From positions 38,090,733 to 38,154,732 of the forward strand of contig JAJKFL010000039.1 in the NCBI GenBank assembly GCA_021186555.1: a DNA stretch of 64,000 nucleotides, read 5' to 3'. The notes under the pieces are model-generated. The model searched no databases. It was not told where the DNA came from and saw only the letters and a program-made list of their open reading frames with translations. This DNA is from Reticulitermes speratus. Lineage: Eukaryota > Arthropoda > Insecta > Blattodea > Rhinotermitidae. Of the stretch, positions 23,743 to 36,879 are shown piece by piece. Each line of letters begins with the position of its first letter. Position 1 is the stretch's first letter. A program made the position numbers and the translations under genes.

Positions 23743-24721
23743 GTAGGTTGTTGAGGTATGAACCTCATCACTTCAGTGATCATTCGTTTTAACAATGTAT
23801 GTTTCATCTCCCATCTGTTAGACTTGCAAATCTTACTATAATTATAACACATATGTGAGAACTAATTATCTCTGGTCAAATAATTGAAGTTATGATATAT
23901 TGTAATGTGCTGTTTATTTCATGTTGCGTGTGAGAAATATAATTTTTTTTCATAACATATGATATGTTTAAGTGGAATAAAAATATGATTTCTTTCAGGA
24001 CCTGAGTAAGTATTCCATGTTAGATATATTCTATAAATCCTTGAAGTTGTATCACTAGAATTATTGTATGCCTTCTTGTTTCGCAGCACATAAACCATTG
24101 TGTGTGCTGAAGAAGTTTTAAGGTTGCACGGTTCCCAGTAATTAAACTGTGTTGAGGAGAGATTTCTGCTCTCAGAAAAAGTATGGTGAGTTGTGTGTGC
24201 CTTTGTGCATAGAAGATAACTTCATGTTATTCGGAGTATTTACATAGCCAAAGAAACTAAATGTTTTGTAGGCAGGTACTGGTGATTTTCATTTTACATT
24301 GATTCGTATGTATAAGGGTGGTTGTACTTATTCTGAGGAATTGTCTTTAGAATGATAATTTGAAGCATGATGATATGTACAGCTGATCTAACTTATATGA
24401 GAGATAAGCAGTACATTCCAATTTGCTAATTTCATTATTAAAATCAATATTAAGGAGATCAGGTGGAAGGTGTGGACTGGATGTATGGCTCGTGATAGGA
24501 ATTAGTGCAGGGCTCCTCTGAGCATGGAAATCTATCTTCAGGTTCTGTAAAAGTAAGGGACTTTCTTGAATAATGATTTTGAACGTTGTAATGTATTAAA
24601 CTTGCAAAAATAAGCTGTTGTCACTTTGATGCAGAGCTGAATGTTTGCCATAGAGTGTCATATTTCATATATTGATATAGCAAACCCATGAATTTAAATG
24701 TGTTTGGTTTTACAGGACTGC

Positions 24722-25688
24722 ATGGATTTAGTGAAAGTTAAGGGTGGTGCCTGTACCGAGACATGTCCGACATCATCTGGTGTCAAAGTTGTCAATATGA
24801 AGTTTGAAGAAGACACAGATGAATTTGGTTCATGCACTGAGACATGTCTGACATCATCTGATGATGCGCATGAAGTTGTCAATATGAAGGTTGAAGAAGA
24901 CAGAGATGAATTTGGTTGGTGTACTGAGACATATCTGACATCATCTGATGATACACACAAAGTTGTCAATATGAAGGTTGAAGAAGACAGAGATAAATTT
25001 GGTTCGTGTACTGAGACATGTCTGACATCATCTGATGATGCCCATGAAGTTGTCAATATGAAAGTTGAGGAAGCCACAGATGAATTTGGTTCGTGTACTG
25101 AGACATGTCCGACATCATCTGATGATGCACAGAAAGTTGTCAAAATGAAGGTTGAAGAAGACAGAGATGAATTTGGTTCATGTACTGAGACATGTCTGAC
25201 ATCATCTGATGATGCGCAGAAAGTTGTCAATATGAAGGTTGAAGAAGACAGAGATGAATTTGGTTGGTGTACTGAGACATGTCTGACATCATCTGATGAT
25301 ACACACAAAGTTGTCAATATGAAGGTTGAAGAAGACAGAGATAAATTTGGTTCGTGTACTGAGACATGTCTGACATCATCTGATGATACACACAAAGTTG
25401 TCTGTATGAAGGTTGAAGAAGACAGATGAATTTGGTTCATGTACTAAGACATGTCTGACATCATCTGATGATACACACAAAGTTGTCAATATGAAGGTTG
25501 AAGAAGACAGAGATGAATTTGGGTCGTGTACTGAGACATGTCTGACATCATCTGATGATGCGCAGAAAGTTGTTAATATGAAGGTTGAAGAAGACAGAGA
25601 TGAATTTGGGTCGTGTACTGAGACATGTCTGACATCATCTGATGATGCCCATGAAGTTGTCAATATGAAGGTTGGGGAAGCCACAGAT
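24722..25688 (+). pseudogene. Acidic CTETC-repeat exon, copy C (one 2-bp frameshift)
   Basis: Same start (MDLVKVKGG, ATG 24,722 just after the TTTACAG acceptor) and same GTGAGT donor (25,689) as copy B, but only 10 full 29-residue units instead of 19. A single 2-bp loss (GA from an AGAGA run) near 25,425 breaks the frame in unit 8; restoring two bases would make the exon a whole number of codons. Unit 2 has CTETY and unit 4 CTETCP. Either a recently broken gene or an assembly error. Confidence 0.85.
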
Positions 25689-26218
25689 GTGAGTATCCAC
25701 ACTAACAATCAACCAGTATTTAACATAGAGTGAGAAAAATTAACATCTTAATTCTTTTGCACATACTTCTGCCAAATCTCGTTAATGGCGTATTTGAGGT
25801 ACACTTAGATTTTTGGGATTGGTCCTAGATTTTTGGAAAATTTGCAGACCTCAGCCATGGTATGAGTATGTACATATAATCCTTCCATGCAGGTCTCTCT
25901 GTGGAAACAACATTGACTCCTGTGTGCTGTGTGCTGGCGTATTGCCTTGTTAAACATATTTTAAATTTTGAATTTCTTCGAACATGAGTTCCAGTATTAA
26001 TTTCATACACCACTCTCTTCTAAGTGTCTTATGTAGGTATATGGGGCCTTTTATTTGGAGACCGGACTGTGCACTAAATTGGTAGTCATGTAATGCAGTT
26101 TGGTAAGGAACACAGTTTGTTAAATATAATGATTGTTTACTTAACTTATACCTTGGTTTCAAAGTAATTCTTCCTATTAGGATATATCTCAATATTTGTC
26201 CATTATGTTTTGTACCAG

Positions 26219-27294
<1,076 letters not shown>

Positions 27295-28154
27295 GTATGT
27301 GAATAAAGCATTTAGCCAACAGAGTACCTGATAAGACATCAGTGCATACACAGTAGGTGAGCGTCCATTTTCATGTAATACATGTGGTAAGACGTTCAGA
27401 TGTCAGAGTTACCTGGTACTACATCAGTGCTGTGGAATAATCTATAAACTGTAAACATCTATCTGGTCATTATTGTTGGTTTCGTTTAAACTTATTGATT
27501 AACCTAACTGCTGTCTAGCTACACGAAACTCCATGGAAATATTGTACGAAAGTTTATTTCTGACTGCATCATAAGCTTTCTTGAAGTGTGTACAGAGTTG
27601 ATATATAGCCCTATTGTATTTCCATATATTCAGGTATTTGGTGCATGCAGAGTATATGATGAGTAGTTGATATGTTACATCAAAGTGTGCACTTATGATG
27701 CTCAATAATTTATTCTGCATAAGGAGTTAAGCTTTAGAGACAAATGTTGAAGAGAATTGTGCATGTTGGTTATAACAGTGATATGTCTTTATAATTAGCA
27801 GAGGTGCACAGATTTTCACTAAATATAGGAACTGCCTGAAAATTCTAATTGCCAAAAGAGTGACATGGAATGAGTTCCACATATATTAGTCAAAATTTAA
27901 TCGCCATGATGACCTGGTGCCCGGCATTTGTGCACCCCAGTTAATGATGAAATGCAGTGTGCCCTGGGGGGGGGGGGGGGGTTTGTATTCTTCCATCTGA
28001 GTAGCGAAATTCTATGAATATGTTATGTGTCATTTCAATTCTGGGCATTGATATGCTTATTTTGTGATGTTTAAAGATAAATGGAGGAAGAAAACAAAAG
28101 TAACAATTTCTTCAGTGGTAATGCTCCGAAGCTTTATTTGAAATGTTACACAAA

Positions 28155-28255
28155 CTGGATGTAGGATAACATAGTGTAGTGAGAAGGCTCTCAGCTGGAC
28201 GATTCAGTGTTCGAATCTCAGCAAGGGCAAGTTATCTTCAAAACACACAAACCCG
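28155..28255 (+). mobile_element. tRNA-derived SINE relic (copy C)
   Basis: Same insertion as at 3,300 and 16,160. B-box-like GTTCGAATCTC at 28,208-28,218; the A box carries a T-to-A change. Confidence 0.55.
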
Positions 28256-28974
28256 CACTGGGGCCTAGTCAGCCTCCTATTCAGTGTGTATTGGTACTCT
28301 TTCTATGTTGGTAATGTGGCCAGGATGTGAAATTGACCACTTACCTCCATCTAGTGAGATGGTTAAGAACAAATGGAGCTATATCTCCAGTTCTTCTGTA
28401 TGCCATATGTGGGGGTTATCTTTACTTTGTACTGTTTTTTATGTTCACTTATCATCCAGTAATTACTTGGATTTGTGTCTACTCAATGTACACAGGTGAA
28501 TATATTTCTCAGCTTTTTTGTGCTAATTTTTTGCATATTCATCACTCATGGCTATCTTTACATTTTGTTAATGATGTATACCGAGTGTAGTTGGATGCAT
28601 AACAGAGTTATGGTCATTAATATATCTTGAATTTTAGCTCATATTATGATAACATGTATGCCACTGAAGTATTTTCACTTTATACTGGATTATATTGGTT
28701 GGAGAAAAGGTAAGTAAACCTTACAGTGAAAGTGGTCACTTATTACTGCAGCTGTCTGCTTGTGAAAGTGGCCATAATGCTGAACATTACCAACTGCTGT
28801 GACCCACTTTTTTCATGTCATTGTCTTGCTCTTATTTTACTCTTTCCTCTTGCTGGTGCATAGAACCAAGCAGGAAAGAATCCTTGCTGCTCTGCTGAAA
28901 GCGTTCATGACAGTGTAGGGTCTGTATTTCCTATTCTGATGATTTGGCTACAGGAATTAAAAATCACAAGCATG

Positions 28975-29825
28975 TTAGGTTTTGGTGTAGGCTGTGTCTC
29001 TGTTGTGTATATTAACCACATGGCCACAAAACAAAGTTAGGTTACGGTGTAGGCTATGTCTCTGTTGTGTATATTAACTACATGGCCACAAAATACAAAG
29101 TTAGGTTATGGTGTAGGCTGTATCTCTATTGTGTATATTAACTACATGGCCACAAAATGCAAAGTTAGGTTATGGTGTAGGCTGTGTCTCTGTTGTGTAT
29201 ATTAGCCATATGGCCACAAAACAAAGTTAGGTTACGGTGTAGGCTATGTCTCTGTTGTGTATATTAACTACATGACCACGAAACACAAAGTTAGGTTAGG
29301 GTGTAGGCTATGTCTGTTGTGTATATTAACTACATGGCCACAAAATACAAAGTTAGGTTATGGTATAGGCTGTGTCTCTGTTGTGTATAGTAACCACATG
29401 GCCACAAAACAAAGTTAGGTTACGGTGTAGGCTATGTCTCTGTTCTGTATATTGACTACATGGCCAGAAAACACTAAGTTAGGTTATGGTGTAGGGTATG
29501 TGATGTATATTAACTACATGGCCACAAAACACAAAGTTAGGTTATGGTGTAGGCTATGTCTCTGTTGTGTATATTAACTACATGGCCACAAAATACAAAG
29601 TTAGGTTATGGTGTAGGCTGTGTATCTGTTGTGTATACTAATCACATGGCCACAAAACAAAGTTAGGTTATGGTGTAGCCTATGTCTCTGTTGTGTATAT
29701 TAACTACATGGCCACAAAACACAAAGTTAGGTTACGGTGTAGGCTATGTCTCTGTTCTGTATATTAACTACATGGCCACAAAACACAAAGTTAGGTTATG
29801 GTGTAGGCTATGTCGTTGTTACAGT
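28975..29825 (+). repeat. 64-bp minisatellite, copy C (expanded, about 14 units)
   Basis: The same minisatellite as in copies A and B, expanded to about 850 bp and with more varied units (GGTTACGG/GGTTATGG, ACACAAAG/ATACAAAG/ACAAAG, some 58-61 bp long). It lies exactly where sequence identity to copies A and B drops. Confidence 0.9.
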
Positions 29826-30019
29826 TGGCGCGATATGTCAACCCCGTCCTTGTTACACCACTAACGGTTCTCGGTCTGCTTACTAACTATCGCCATTCCA
29901 GATATCACCTGTGATTAATCATTATGAATATTAACTTTATTCTGTACTGTAGTCCAATTTCAGTAAGGGGAGTTTGGACTGCTGTAAGTGAAATGTTTCT
30001 TCACCTGCACAGGCTTTTG

Positions 30020-31077
30020 TAGTAGTAGTAGTAGTGGTGGTGGTGGTGGTAGTAGTAGTAGTTTATTCTTATTCCATTTATCCTCATGGGTCACAAGTAC
30101 CAAGGATACGGAAATTGTCATACAATACACAATCATATACAGCATAAAACAATATATAGTTACATAGACCTTGTCAAAAGTAAAATGTAAAAAATATAGG
30201 CAATATGTACAATACAACCACTAATACAAGTCACTTATACTACAATATACAATCTATGCTTCATTGTAACTAAATTACTCTTTCAATGTATAAAACGAAT
30301 TTGAATAAAGGAAATTCTTTAAAAGCTATTTAAATATATTCAAATTAGCAGATTTATGTTTTATATACGATGGTAAATTATTATAAATTATTTACCCATA
30401 TTAATTATACCTTTTTGATATAATGATAGGTAGTTAAATATATAAAATACTGTATTATGTTCTTGATTATTACACATTTAACTCTCTGATATCTATATTC
30501 TAAATATGATTATATTAGTTTCAAAATCATTTCCTGTAACCCCATAAAATTCCAACTTTGCCAATAAAATTTGATGATTCACACAGTCGAATGCCTTTTG
30601 TAAATCACAAAAAATTCCACCCACTATTTTTTTTATTATTTAAGGCATTTATTATTTCTTTCAATAAATTATAAATAGCTTTTTGAGTAAAGGAATTTTT
30701 CCTAAATCCATACTGCTCACCTCCCAATACATTATGTATCGTCATATGTTTGTATAACCTTACATATATAATTTTTTCAAGTATCTTAGATAAGGCAGGA
30801 AGCAAATATACTGGTCTATAATTAGATATGATCATTTTATCTCCTTTCTTAAATAAAGGTTTAACTATGCAATATTTCATTGTAGAAGGAAAAATTCCAT
30901 TAGATAGGGCTAAATTCAGAATATAAGTCAATGGTGCACTAATAACATGAGTACTATATTTTTAAATTTTCGTTGAAATTAGGTCATATTCATGGGAGTT
31001 GTAGGTTTTTAAAGTTTTGATTACTTTATCCATTTCAAATCTTGTTATATTTGTGTAAGTCATTTTAGGAAACGGTT
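30020..31077 (-). mobile_element. 5'-truncated non-LTR retrotransposon in copy C, reverse transcriptase fragment
   Basis: An insertion absent from copies A and B, flanked by TTTTG (30,015-30,019 and 31,078-31,082), a likely 5-bp target-site duplication. On the minus strand, 30,931-30,605 reads a reverse transcriptase N-terminal region (PLFKKGD, NYRPVYLLPALSKILEK, GEQYGFRKNS). After a frameshift at about 30,640 it continues with [16 protein letters not shown] (to about 30,545), the motif A of LINE reverse transcriptases. This is typical of Jockey/CR1-like non-LTR elements. The 3' end is the left side and finishes in a (TAG/TGG)n microsatellite tail (30,020-30,062). The later RT motifs and the endonuclease are missing, so it is dead. 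Confidence 0.85.
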
Positions 31078-31082
31078 TTTTG

Positions 31083-32495
31083 TCCATCATATGGAGAAGT
31101 TACTCTGCAATGTCACTACTTCACATTTATTCATGAGTCTGAAGTCTGAGTGAGAAAGTGAGGGGAGAGAGCAGTGAAATTATGATTTACATACCATGTA
31201 GTTAGTATAATTCTATATTGTATGTACTGACACCCTACAATTGTTTGTGTTCTGTGTATTGACAGCATTTTGGTGCTGACTGTTGCATCATCATCATCAT
31301 TAGTTGCACATCTTGCTGTTTGTAGGTGGTTGCATTATTTACACTTTCTGTGTTGATGTTTGCTCTGTTGCACCCAGTTGTTTCGTCTTGTTGCACTGAC
31401 AGGCTACTTGTTTCATTTCTTTTATCGTAACTTGTTCACTTGTTGGTTGTTCTGTGACAGTTATAAGTGCAGCATCCAAAAAGTGAAAATGGCAATATTA
31501 CAGGAGCGAGTTACAATGAAGAAGTAAATGGAACAGAAATTCATATCATAAGTGCAACAGGAAGAAAAACAGTAAAAAATATGACAACTATGCAAATAAT
31601 ACAGCATATGATAAATGGCTGTGTGTTAGGAAGATACTGAAGATAATGCAGTAGTTAGCATCGAAACGTTTGCGTCAGTAAATAGGACATACGTGTTGGT
31701 TGTTGGTAATTACAAGAGAATACTGAAGCTTGGATAGCAGTTGATGTTAGCGATTGACGCAGTGAGGCATGTTCTGTTAGTACCAATCTCTGGCGTAGGT
31801 GCCGTAATCATCGGTAAGGGCGTGTTGGAAAATCTTTAACACAGATGGCAGTGATCACGTTGCCAATTTTCCCTGTAGAGTAGTGTATCTGTATACTAGA
31901 TAATCTGTGGTTGCTATTTCAGTCGTGTAATTTGGGGGATGCACTAAGAACTTAAAAATTTAGTGTTGCCTGGGGTTGTGATAGTATGTTTGGAAAGTGT
32001 GTCCAAATAAGCTCCGAGTTGCATGAATCTAGACGCGTGTGACAGCACAAAGATGTCTGCAAGCAATTCCTAATTGCGTGCGATAGCCATTTTGAAAGTA
32101 TTGTGGGCAAGGTAAGGAAGCTTACAGAAGTTGAATTACGTAAAAATGCTAAACATTTTGAAATTCTTTGCTAGTTGCAGTGGCATTAGTATGTTGAAAA
32201 ATATGTCCAAATTAGATTTTCCACATAAATCGTTCGTGCACCGACGCGTGTACGACAGCACGATGTCGTTACAGTTTCTTCCGGAATGAAATTTCGATTC
32301 GTTTGGGTTGCTATGTTTCCCCAGGAAGGCATCTGTTAACTAGAAAACCTAAATTCCACCTCTCTTTTGCTTATCCACACCAGAAGCCAAATATCTGGTT
32401 ATTCCCACGTCACAGAAAAGCCTTCTGGGTATTGAACCAGGGGTGGCTGGTCACAAGAGTGTAGGTACCTGCCTACCAAATGGTGATACATCCAG
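31083..32495 (+). repeat. Diverged right part of unit C
   Basis: Resumes unit homology directly after the retrotransposon (GTCCATCATATGGAGAAG) and follows 17,532 onwards of copy B with many differences. It fades after 31,850, reappears around 32,130-32,280, and ends with the antisense SINE relic (32,320-32,495). No gene seen. Confidence 0.75.
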
Positions 32496-33130
32496 CAGAC
32501 AGTAATCCCTATGTTCACCTGTAAGTTTCGCAGCAAAAGGTCCACAGTGTGCGGACAATGTGGACGACAAATGTGTCCAAAACGGGTGAGGACATTGTGC
32601 GAATATGCGAAAGACAAAATGTGAGAATGAGATAATATTGCAATGCACAATGTGCGCACCTTTCAATATTATAAAAGTTTTTTTTAAATACTATTATCTA
32701 GTGGGTACATTTTGTTTGATAGTGATGGAATAGCATCACCGAAGAAGGTGCTGTTCCATGTGATGTCCTTTCATACATCCCTTATAACCACTTTCTTTTA
32801 ACGTTATTGCGAACTGGGTACTAACGGTTGATTGTCCAACACCGCCTTTGCCTGAGAGATCCAAGATTATATGTTTCACTCCTGACAACATATTTGTTTC
32901 AGTAATTATTTAACCCTACCAAAATCCAATGTAACACAATCTATAACGAGCGTTCATAACATGGATTTCCTACGTGACCGCCTACTGTGTGATTGAGGTT
33001 AGACAAGTGCATTATACTCGTCCTTATAGGATATGTTTCAGTGTGATATTGAATGAATCCTTATTTTAAGTATAACAACATGGACGTGGTCACTAATAAT
33101 GTTACTTAACTGGCCGTCTGCATAAAATTA
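32496..33130. other. Single-copy intergenic DNA, nothing recognised
   Basis: No repeat shared with the rest of the window and no convincing exon on either strand. Confidence 0.4.
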
Positions 33131-33172
33131 GTAATTACTGTTCAAGTCAATAGATGGTAGCGCTTTCGTATG

Positions 33173-33180
33173 TGACGTCA
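33173..33180 (+). promoter_or_regulatory. Perfect CRE (TGACGTCA) in promoter-like block
   Basis: The palindromic CREB/ATF site TGACGTCA lies about 165 bp before the candidate first exon at 33,340. The surrounding 33,150-33,280 is richer in CpG than neighbouring DNA. The site is exact; its use as a promoter element is inference. Confidence 0.4.
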
Positions 33181-33339
33181 TTTACGTTGGACGTTTGTAG
33201 TTGTAATCTATGGTTCCCTTATGCACGGATTAGAGCTGTGGTATAATTTGGCGTCATACGAGCCTTCGAAATTGTAGTATCTCTGGTGGAATGGGCGAAT
33301 GCTGAAATACCAAGATGGAAATATTTCGTCTGTGTTGAT

Positions 33340-33405
33340 ATGAATGGAATAGTTGCTTACAATTTGTTGGGTAGTGTTTTAACATTGTCATTCGTTGTAA
33401 TTATG
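33340..33405 (+). CDS. Candidate first coding exon, hydrophobic N-terminus, unknown gene
   Basis: ATG at 33,340 opens 22 codons (MNGIVAYNLLGSVLTLSFVV + IM) ending at an excellent donor ATG|GTAAGT (33,406), phase 0. The peptide is almost entirely hydrophobic, like a signal peptide or signal anchor, so the product would be secreted or membrane-bound. The reading frame is also open upstream to 33,286 without another ATG. I do not recognise the family and did not find exon 2. The CRE-containing block just upstream supports a transcription start. Without homology this remains tentative; the open frame past the donor (to 33,618) is probably just intron. Confidence 0.3.
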
Positions 33406-33409
33406 GTAA

Positions 33410-35030
33410 GTCAGCATATGGTTCTAAAGCATGTTTCAGTACTGGTTGGAACTGTACTACCCAGCTATGTCAGTTATTTATGTACTCCAAATATTTACGG
33501 TGTTGAATGTTTACAAAAGCTCGCCGGTAGGCCCTGTTTCGAAGTATTTGTTTTAGTACTGAGCTTTACTCGTTCTTTCTTGATGAATCAGCGTAGTATT
33601 ATTCAGTATAATTATTGAAATATTACCGGTTCCAGGTCTATATATTTTCTCCTTGATGATGTTGTTAACAATCTGGATGAATTTCAAACTCATACTCTAA
33701 GTAAAAATTTCTTCCATTCAAAAAGCTGTTACATATTCCTCTTGAAATACATTGAAACTCCAAAATGATGAATTCATTTCAGAAAGTATCTTCTTTCTAA
33801 TGCTTTGTATTCTATAGAAGAGTTTTTATCACATGAACTGAACATCATCTAGTTCCACTTGAAATCTTTTTAATGTGTTATTCTGGTAAATGATTGGAAG
33901 ATCTTTTACTGCATAACCATGTCTAAAATCAACCATTATATATCATAAATTCAAAGTGTTACATATTTTACTTGTTTGTCATTATTGTGATTGTATTTTG
34001 TGAAACCTGTTGTTGATCAATTCGTGACTGATGACGAAGTTGTGTAATGCAACCAATATTAGCTTGACGTGTTTCATATATTCTACCTTCATAGGATGGA
34101 TGTTGGGTCCATGAAATGTATATGTGTGTATAGCCTTTATGACCAGAGTTATGTATGCATTTTTCAGTGCCCTAATACACGGGTGCACGAAGCTTGGCAC
34201 CAGAAGTGTGACGTGAAGCAAACTCCACACCACAGGACACACAGTTCTGGAGTGACCTGTAAACTTCATTGTCATCTGGCGTTTTATGCTCGGTGCATGT
34301 GAACTGGTGCACATTTTTGAATGCAAGGGGAAAACTGCAATAATTACACAAAAAATATTGTGTGCCACCTTACAAAATTTAGTCTCCTGCACGACCAGGT
34401 GCCTGGGATTTGTGCTGCCCTGGCTTAATGTGTTTTTCACATCCAATTCATAACGCTCTTGAGTTCTGTGCACAAAATGCATAAAGTGGCCTAATAAGGG
34501 AGGTTGTGTTTGTCCGTCCTATGTTTAATCTCCAAAACTAGCCAGTGAATTTTGATTACATTAAATTTTTTATTTTCATGTGAGATATTGAAAAGCAACT
34601 TTAATTGTGTTTTGTACCCAGCAATTGTTATCTGTATTTTACAAGACACACAGCTTCCCAAAAACGTTTCACAGACAAGTAATACATGATATAAAATATT
34701 TAAATTATTTTTTGAGATCTACAGCTTCTATCTGAGCTCAAATTCTGTCCCTCTAACAGCATTGCTATCCACAGAAGATCTATAAGCAAACATGTTACTC
34801 TGTGTCTGTTATCTATACAATGTATGCGAGATATCATGTAGAGTTCAGATTTACTCTTCAACATACATGGAGGAATTGGAAAGGAGTGTGGGAGAGAATA
34901 TTGACAGATAAGTTCGAAGATTTTTCTGCTGACCAGCCTTAATTTTTCACTTGTCAGGAGCAAGCAAATTTTTCTCGTCAGGAACAAGCAGAGGAGTGGT
35001 TTTGTTGACACTGGTTATGATGTTGCCATT
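33410..35030. other. Probable intron/intergenic DNA
   Basis: No exon recognised. A dispersed-repeat fragment at 34,378-34,437 resembles 3,045-3,100 of unit A (shared core CTGGGATTTGTGC / CCGGGATTTGTGC). A 166-codon minus-strand open frame (34,482-33,982) has no feature suggesting a real protein. Confidence 0.4.
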
Positions 35031-35041
35031 TTTAATTCAAG

Positions 35042-35176
35042 TTTTGTCACGATCAAAACCAGCAGCAGGTCCAAGCCTGGCAGCGCAAAGTCAACAGACA
35101 TCAGGCCGAAAGCAAGTGCCTAGAGTTGAGGATTTCCTTGCCACCAGACTATACAGGCGCCCTCACTGCGTTGGAG
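35042..35176 (+). pseudogene. TTC26: Exon of intraflagellar transport protein IFT56 (TTC26/DYF-13), with 2-bp frameshift
   Basis: Acceptor TTTTTAATTCAAG (ending 35,041) and donor GAG|GTACGG (35,177). The reading after the acceptor is LSRSKPAAG, then SGRKQVPRVEDFLATR and, after a 2-base slip at about 35,148, DYTGALTALE. This is the N-terminal pattern of IFT56: LSR-K-P near the start, a basic linker, a P-x-L/V-E-x-x-L helix and D-Y/F-T-G-A-x-T-x-L-E, the first TPR-like helix. IFT56 is an IFT-B subunit that carries motility proteins into cilia. The exon starts with two bases of a codon, so the first residues (probably M-I/V) come from an upstream exon. Restoring two bases makes 46 whole codons. 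The GA loss is either decay or a sequencing error. I did not find exon 3. Confidence 0.72.
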
Positions 35177-36870
35177 GTACGGAAAGTAACAAAGCTAGTT
35201 TGCGTACAGAGACATCATATTTTGTACCTAAGTTTCAAAATTACATTTTATTTTACTGTTCTCAGAGACAGTGATGACATTGAATGGTGAAAGAATTCAG
35301 TCTTGCTTCGTACAGCTTTCCACAACATTAAATTAGTGGCTTCTTGTTGTTTTTTAAGTTAAAGACTTCCCTAGAATGATTGGTGATTGTTTTATTTCAT
35401 TATTACTTTCAAAAGTCTACCTTTTTTTCATTTTATGTGGGTTTGTGAATGAAAATTTGTCTCTTCTTTCTCTTCCTTTTGAATCTCATGCTACTCTTTT
35501 CCTGTGTTTTTTATGTTACCTGATTGAACTGTGTGCAATTTGAATTTCAGTTCAATCATACTTGCATCTCCCTTCTTGTAGCATTTTCATCTGTAATATA
35601 CAGAAAAGTGTTCTCTCTTAAATGACTGAAGAATTCCCTGTATCATGCGAGTGAAAGTAATTCTATGTTTCATTCGCATGATACAGGGACTAAGTCAGAT
35701 TTATTCATTACAAGCCACAACACCAAAGTATTCACTTTCACAAAGTATTTTTCTTCACTTTAAGCGGATTGCCGACTTCGCTTTTTCATTCAGGAGAGTT
35801 GAATAGTACTGCACATTGATGGTTTTTGACCAGTGAGAAAGTCCAGGTGAATGATACCCTTTGAATCCCAGAACACAGAATACGCGAATTTCATCTGTTC
35901 CCATTCATGTGATCAGTTCCTCATTCAGACTGTTCTGTATTTCTTTCCATTATGGTATCGTCCACTACCGATGGTTACACGAAATACTGGTACCTACAAT
36001 AGCAGCCATAGATGCAAACTTGATTATAGGTTATGACTGACCAATATTTAAGCATATTTTAAAGTTTTCATAAAAAACGGGACAAAATGGTATTTTTACT
36101 AAAACGACGGGACGGCCGGGACATAGCAAAAAGAGGGTATTGTCTCGTTCAAAAGGGGACGTATGGTCAGCCTACACCACTCAGTATTCGTGAGATTTCG
36201 AGCGTATTCGATACAACTGAAGTTGGCGCGAGTAAGAACCAGCGTTGCTTCCGTATCATAATAACAGCTCTCACAAACTTCGGCCACAGAGCGCGAAATT
36301 TAATATTTTAGTTTATTTATATATATATATAATTTTTATAGGTTAACATAATTTGGCGACTTTTTCGCCTATCGTAAATTCACTAATATACGTCCCAAAC
36401 TTGGGAGTGACAATTTTGGGAAGAGAGGCACAGTTGTTCATTGGTAGATTCCCAGTGCTGATGGGCTGTGGAGAACAGTTATTTAAATTTAATATTTTTA
36501 TTGTGAATTTGATAATTTCTGAAATTAATCAACGATTGCAGGGATGCAGACATTGAATAAGCACGTCGGATTTCTTGAACCAAAGAAAGTTACAAGCTTA
36601 TGCTGTAAACCTATGTGAATATCTCCGCCATTGGTTTTGACATTCGCTTTAGAATAGGCTACGAAGAAGCTTTAAGCACCCTAGGAGGGGTTGGGTGTAA
36701 TGGGACGCATCGGCTAACGTAACGGTGGCCAACGGTGAGAAGACGGTTATTAAATTAGAAGCAATAAAAACTACAGGAGAAATTCGACAGGTAAAACCGT
36801 GCGAAATTACCTTACTATTCTGGCTATCGGAAACAAAAAAGCAGGAAAATTGGTGGGCTGTGTGAGGAAT
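35177..36870. other. Probable intron/intergenic DNA
   Basis: No exon recognised. Contains the hairpin at 35,636-35,688 (listed separately) and a short (TA)n run near 36,323-36,332. Confidence 0.4.
35636..35688. ncRNA. Near-perfect 21-bp-arm hairpin (candidate small-RNA precursor)
   Basis: The left arm 35,636-35,656 (starts CCCTGTATCATGCG) is the reverse complement of 35,668-35,688 (ends CGCATGATACAGGG) with one mismatch, which is a G-U pair in one transcript orientation. The loop is 11 bases. A short lower stem (CTGA/TCAG) can form after an internal loop. Arm length and loop fit a microRNA-type hairpin; a small palindromic transposon scar is the alternative. Confidence 0.4.
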
Positions 36871-36879
36871 GGTAGTATC

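Larger units (their letters stand above)
11788..24715 (+). repeat. Tandem 12.9-kb unit, copy B (complete)
   Basis: The only complete copy of the unit: 12,928 bp from the splice acceptor of one acidic-repeat exon to the same point in the next. It contains the one open version of the zinc-finger gene, the minisatellite, two SINE relics, the hammerhead-like motif and the putative promoter of copy C. Confidence 0.93.

Noticed and set aside
33982..34482. 166-codon minus-strand open frame
   Set aside because: No domain, no splice or promoter context, odd composition, and it overlaps a dispersed-repeat fragment.
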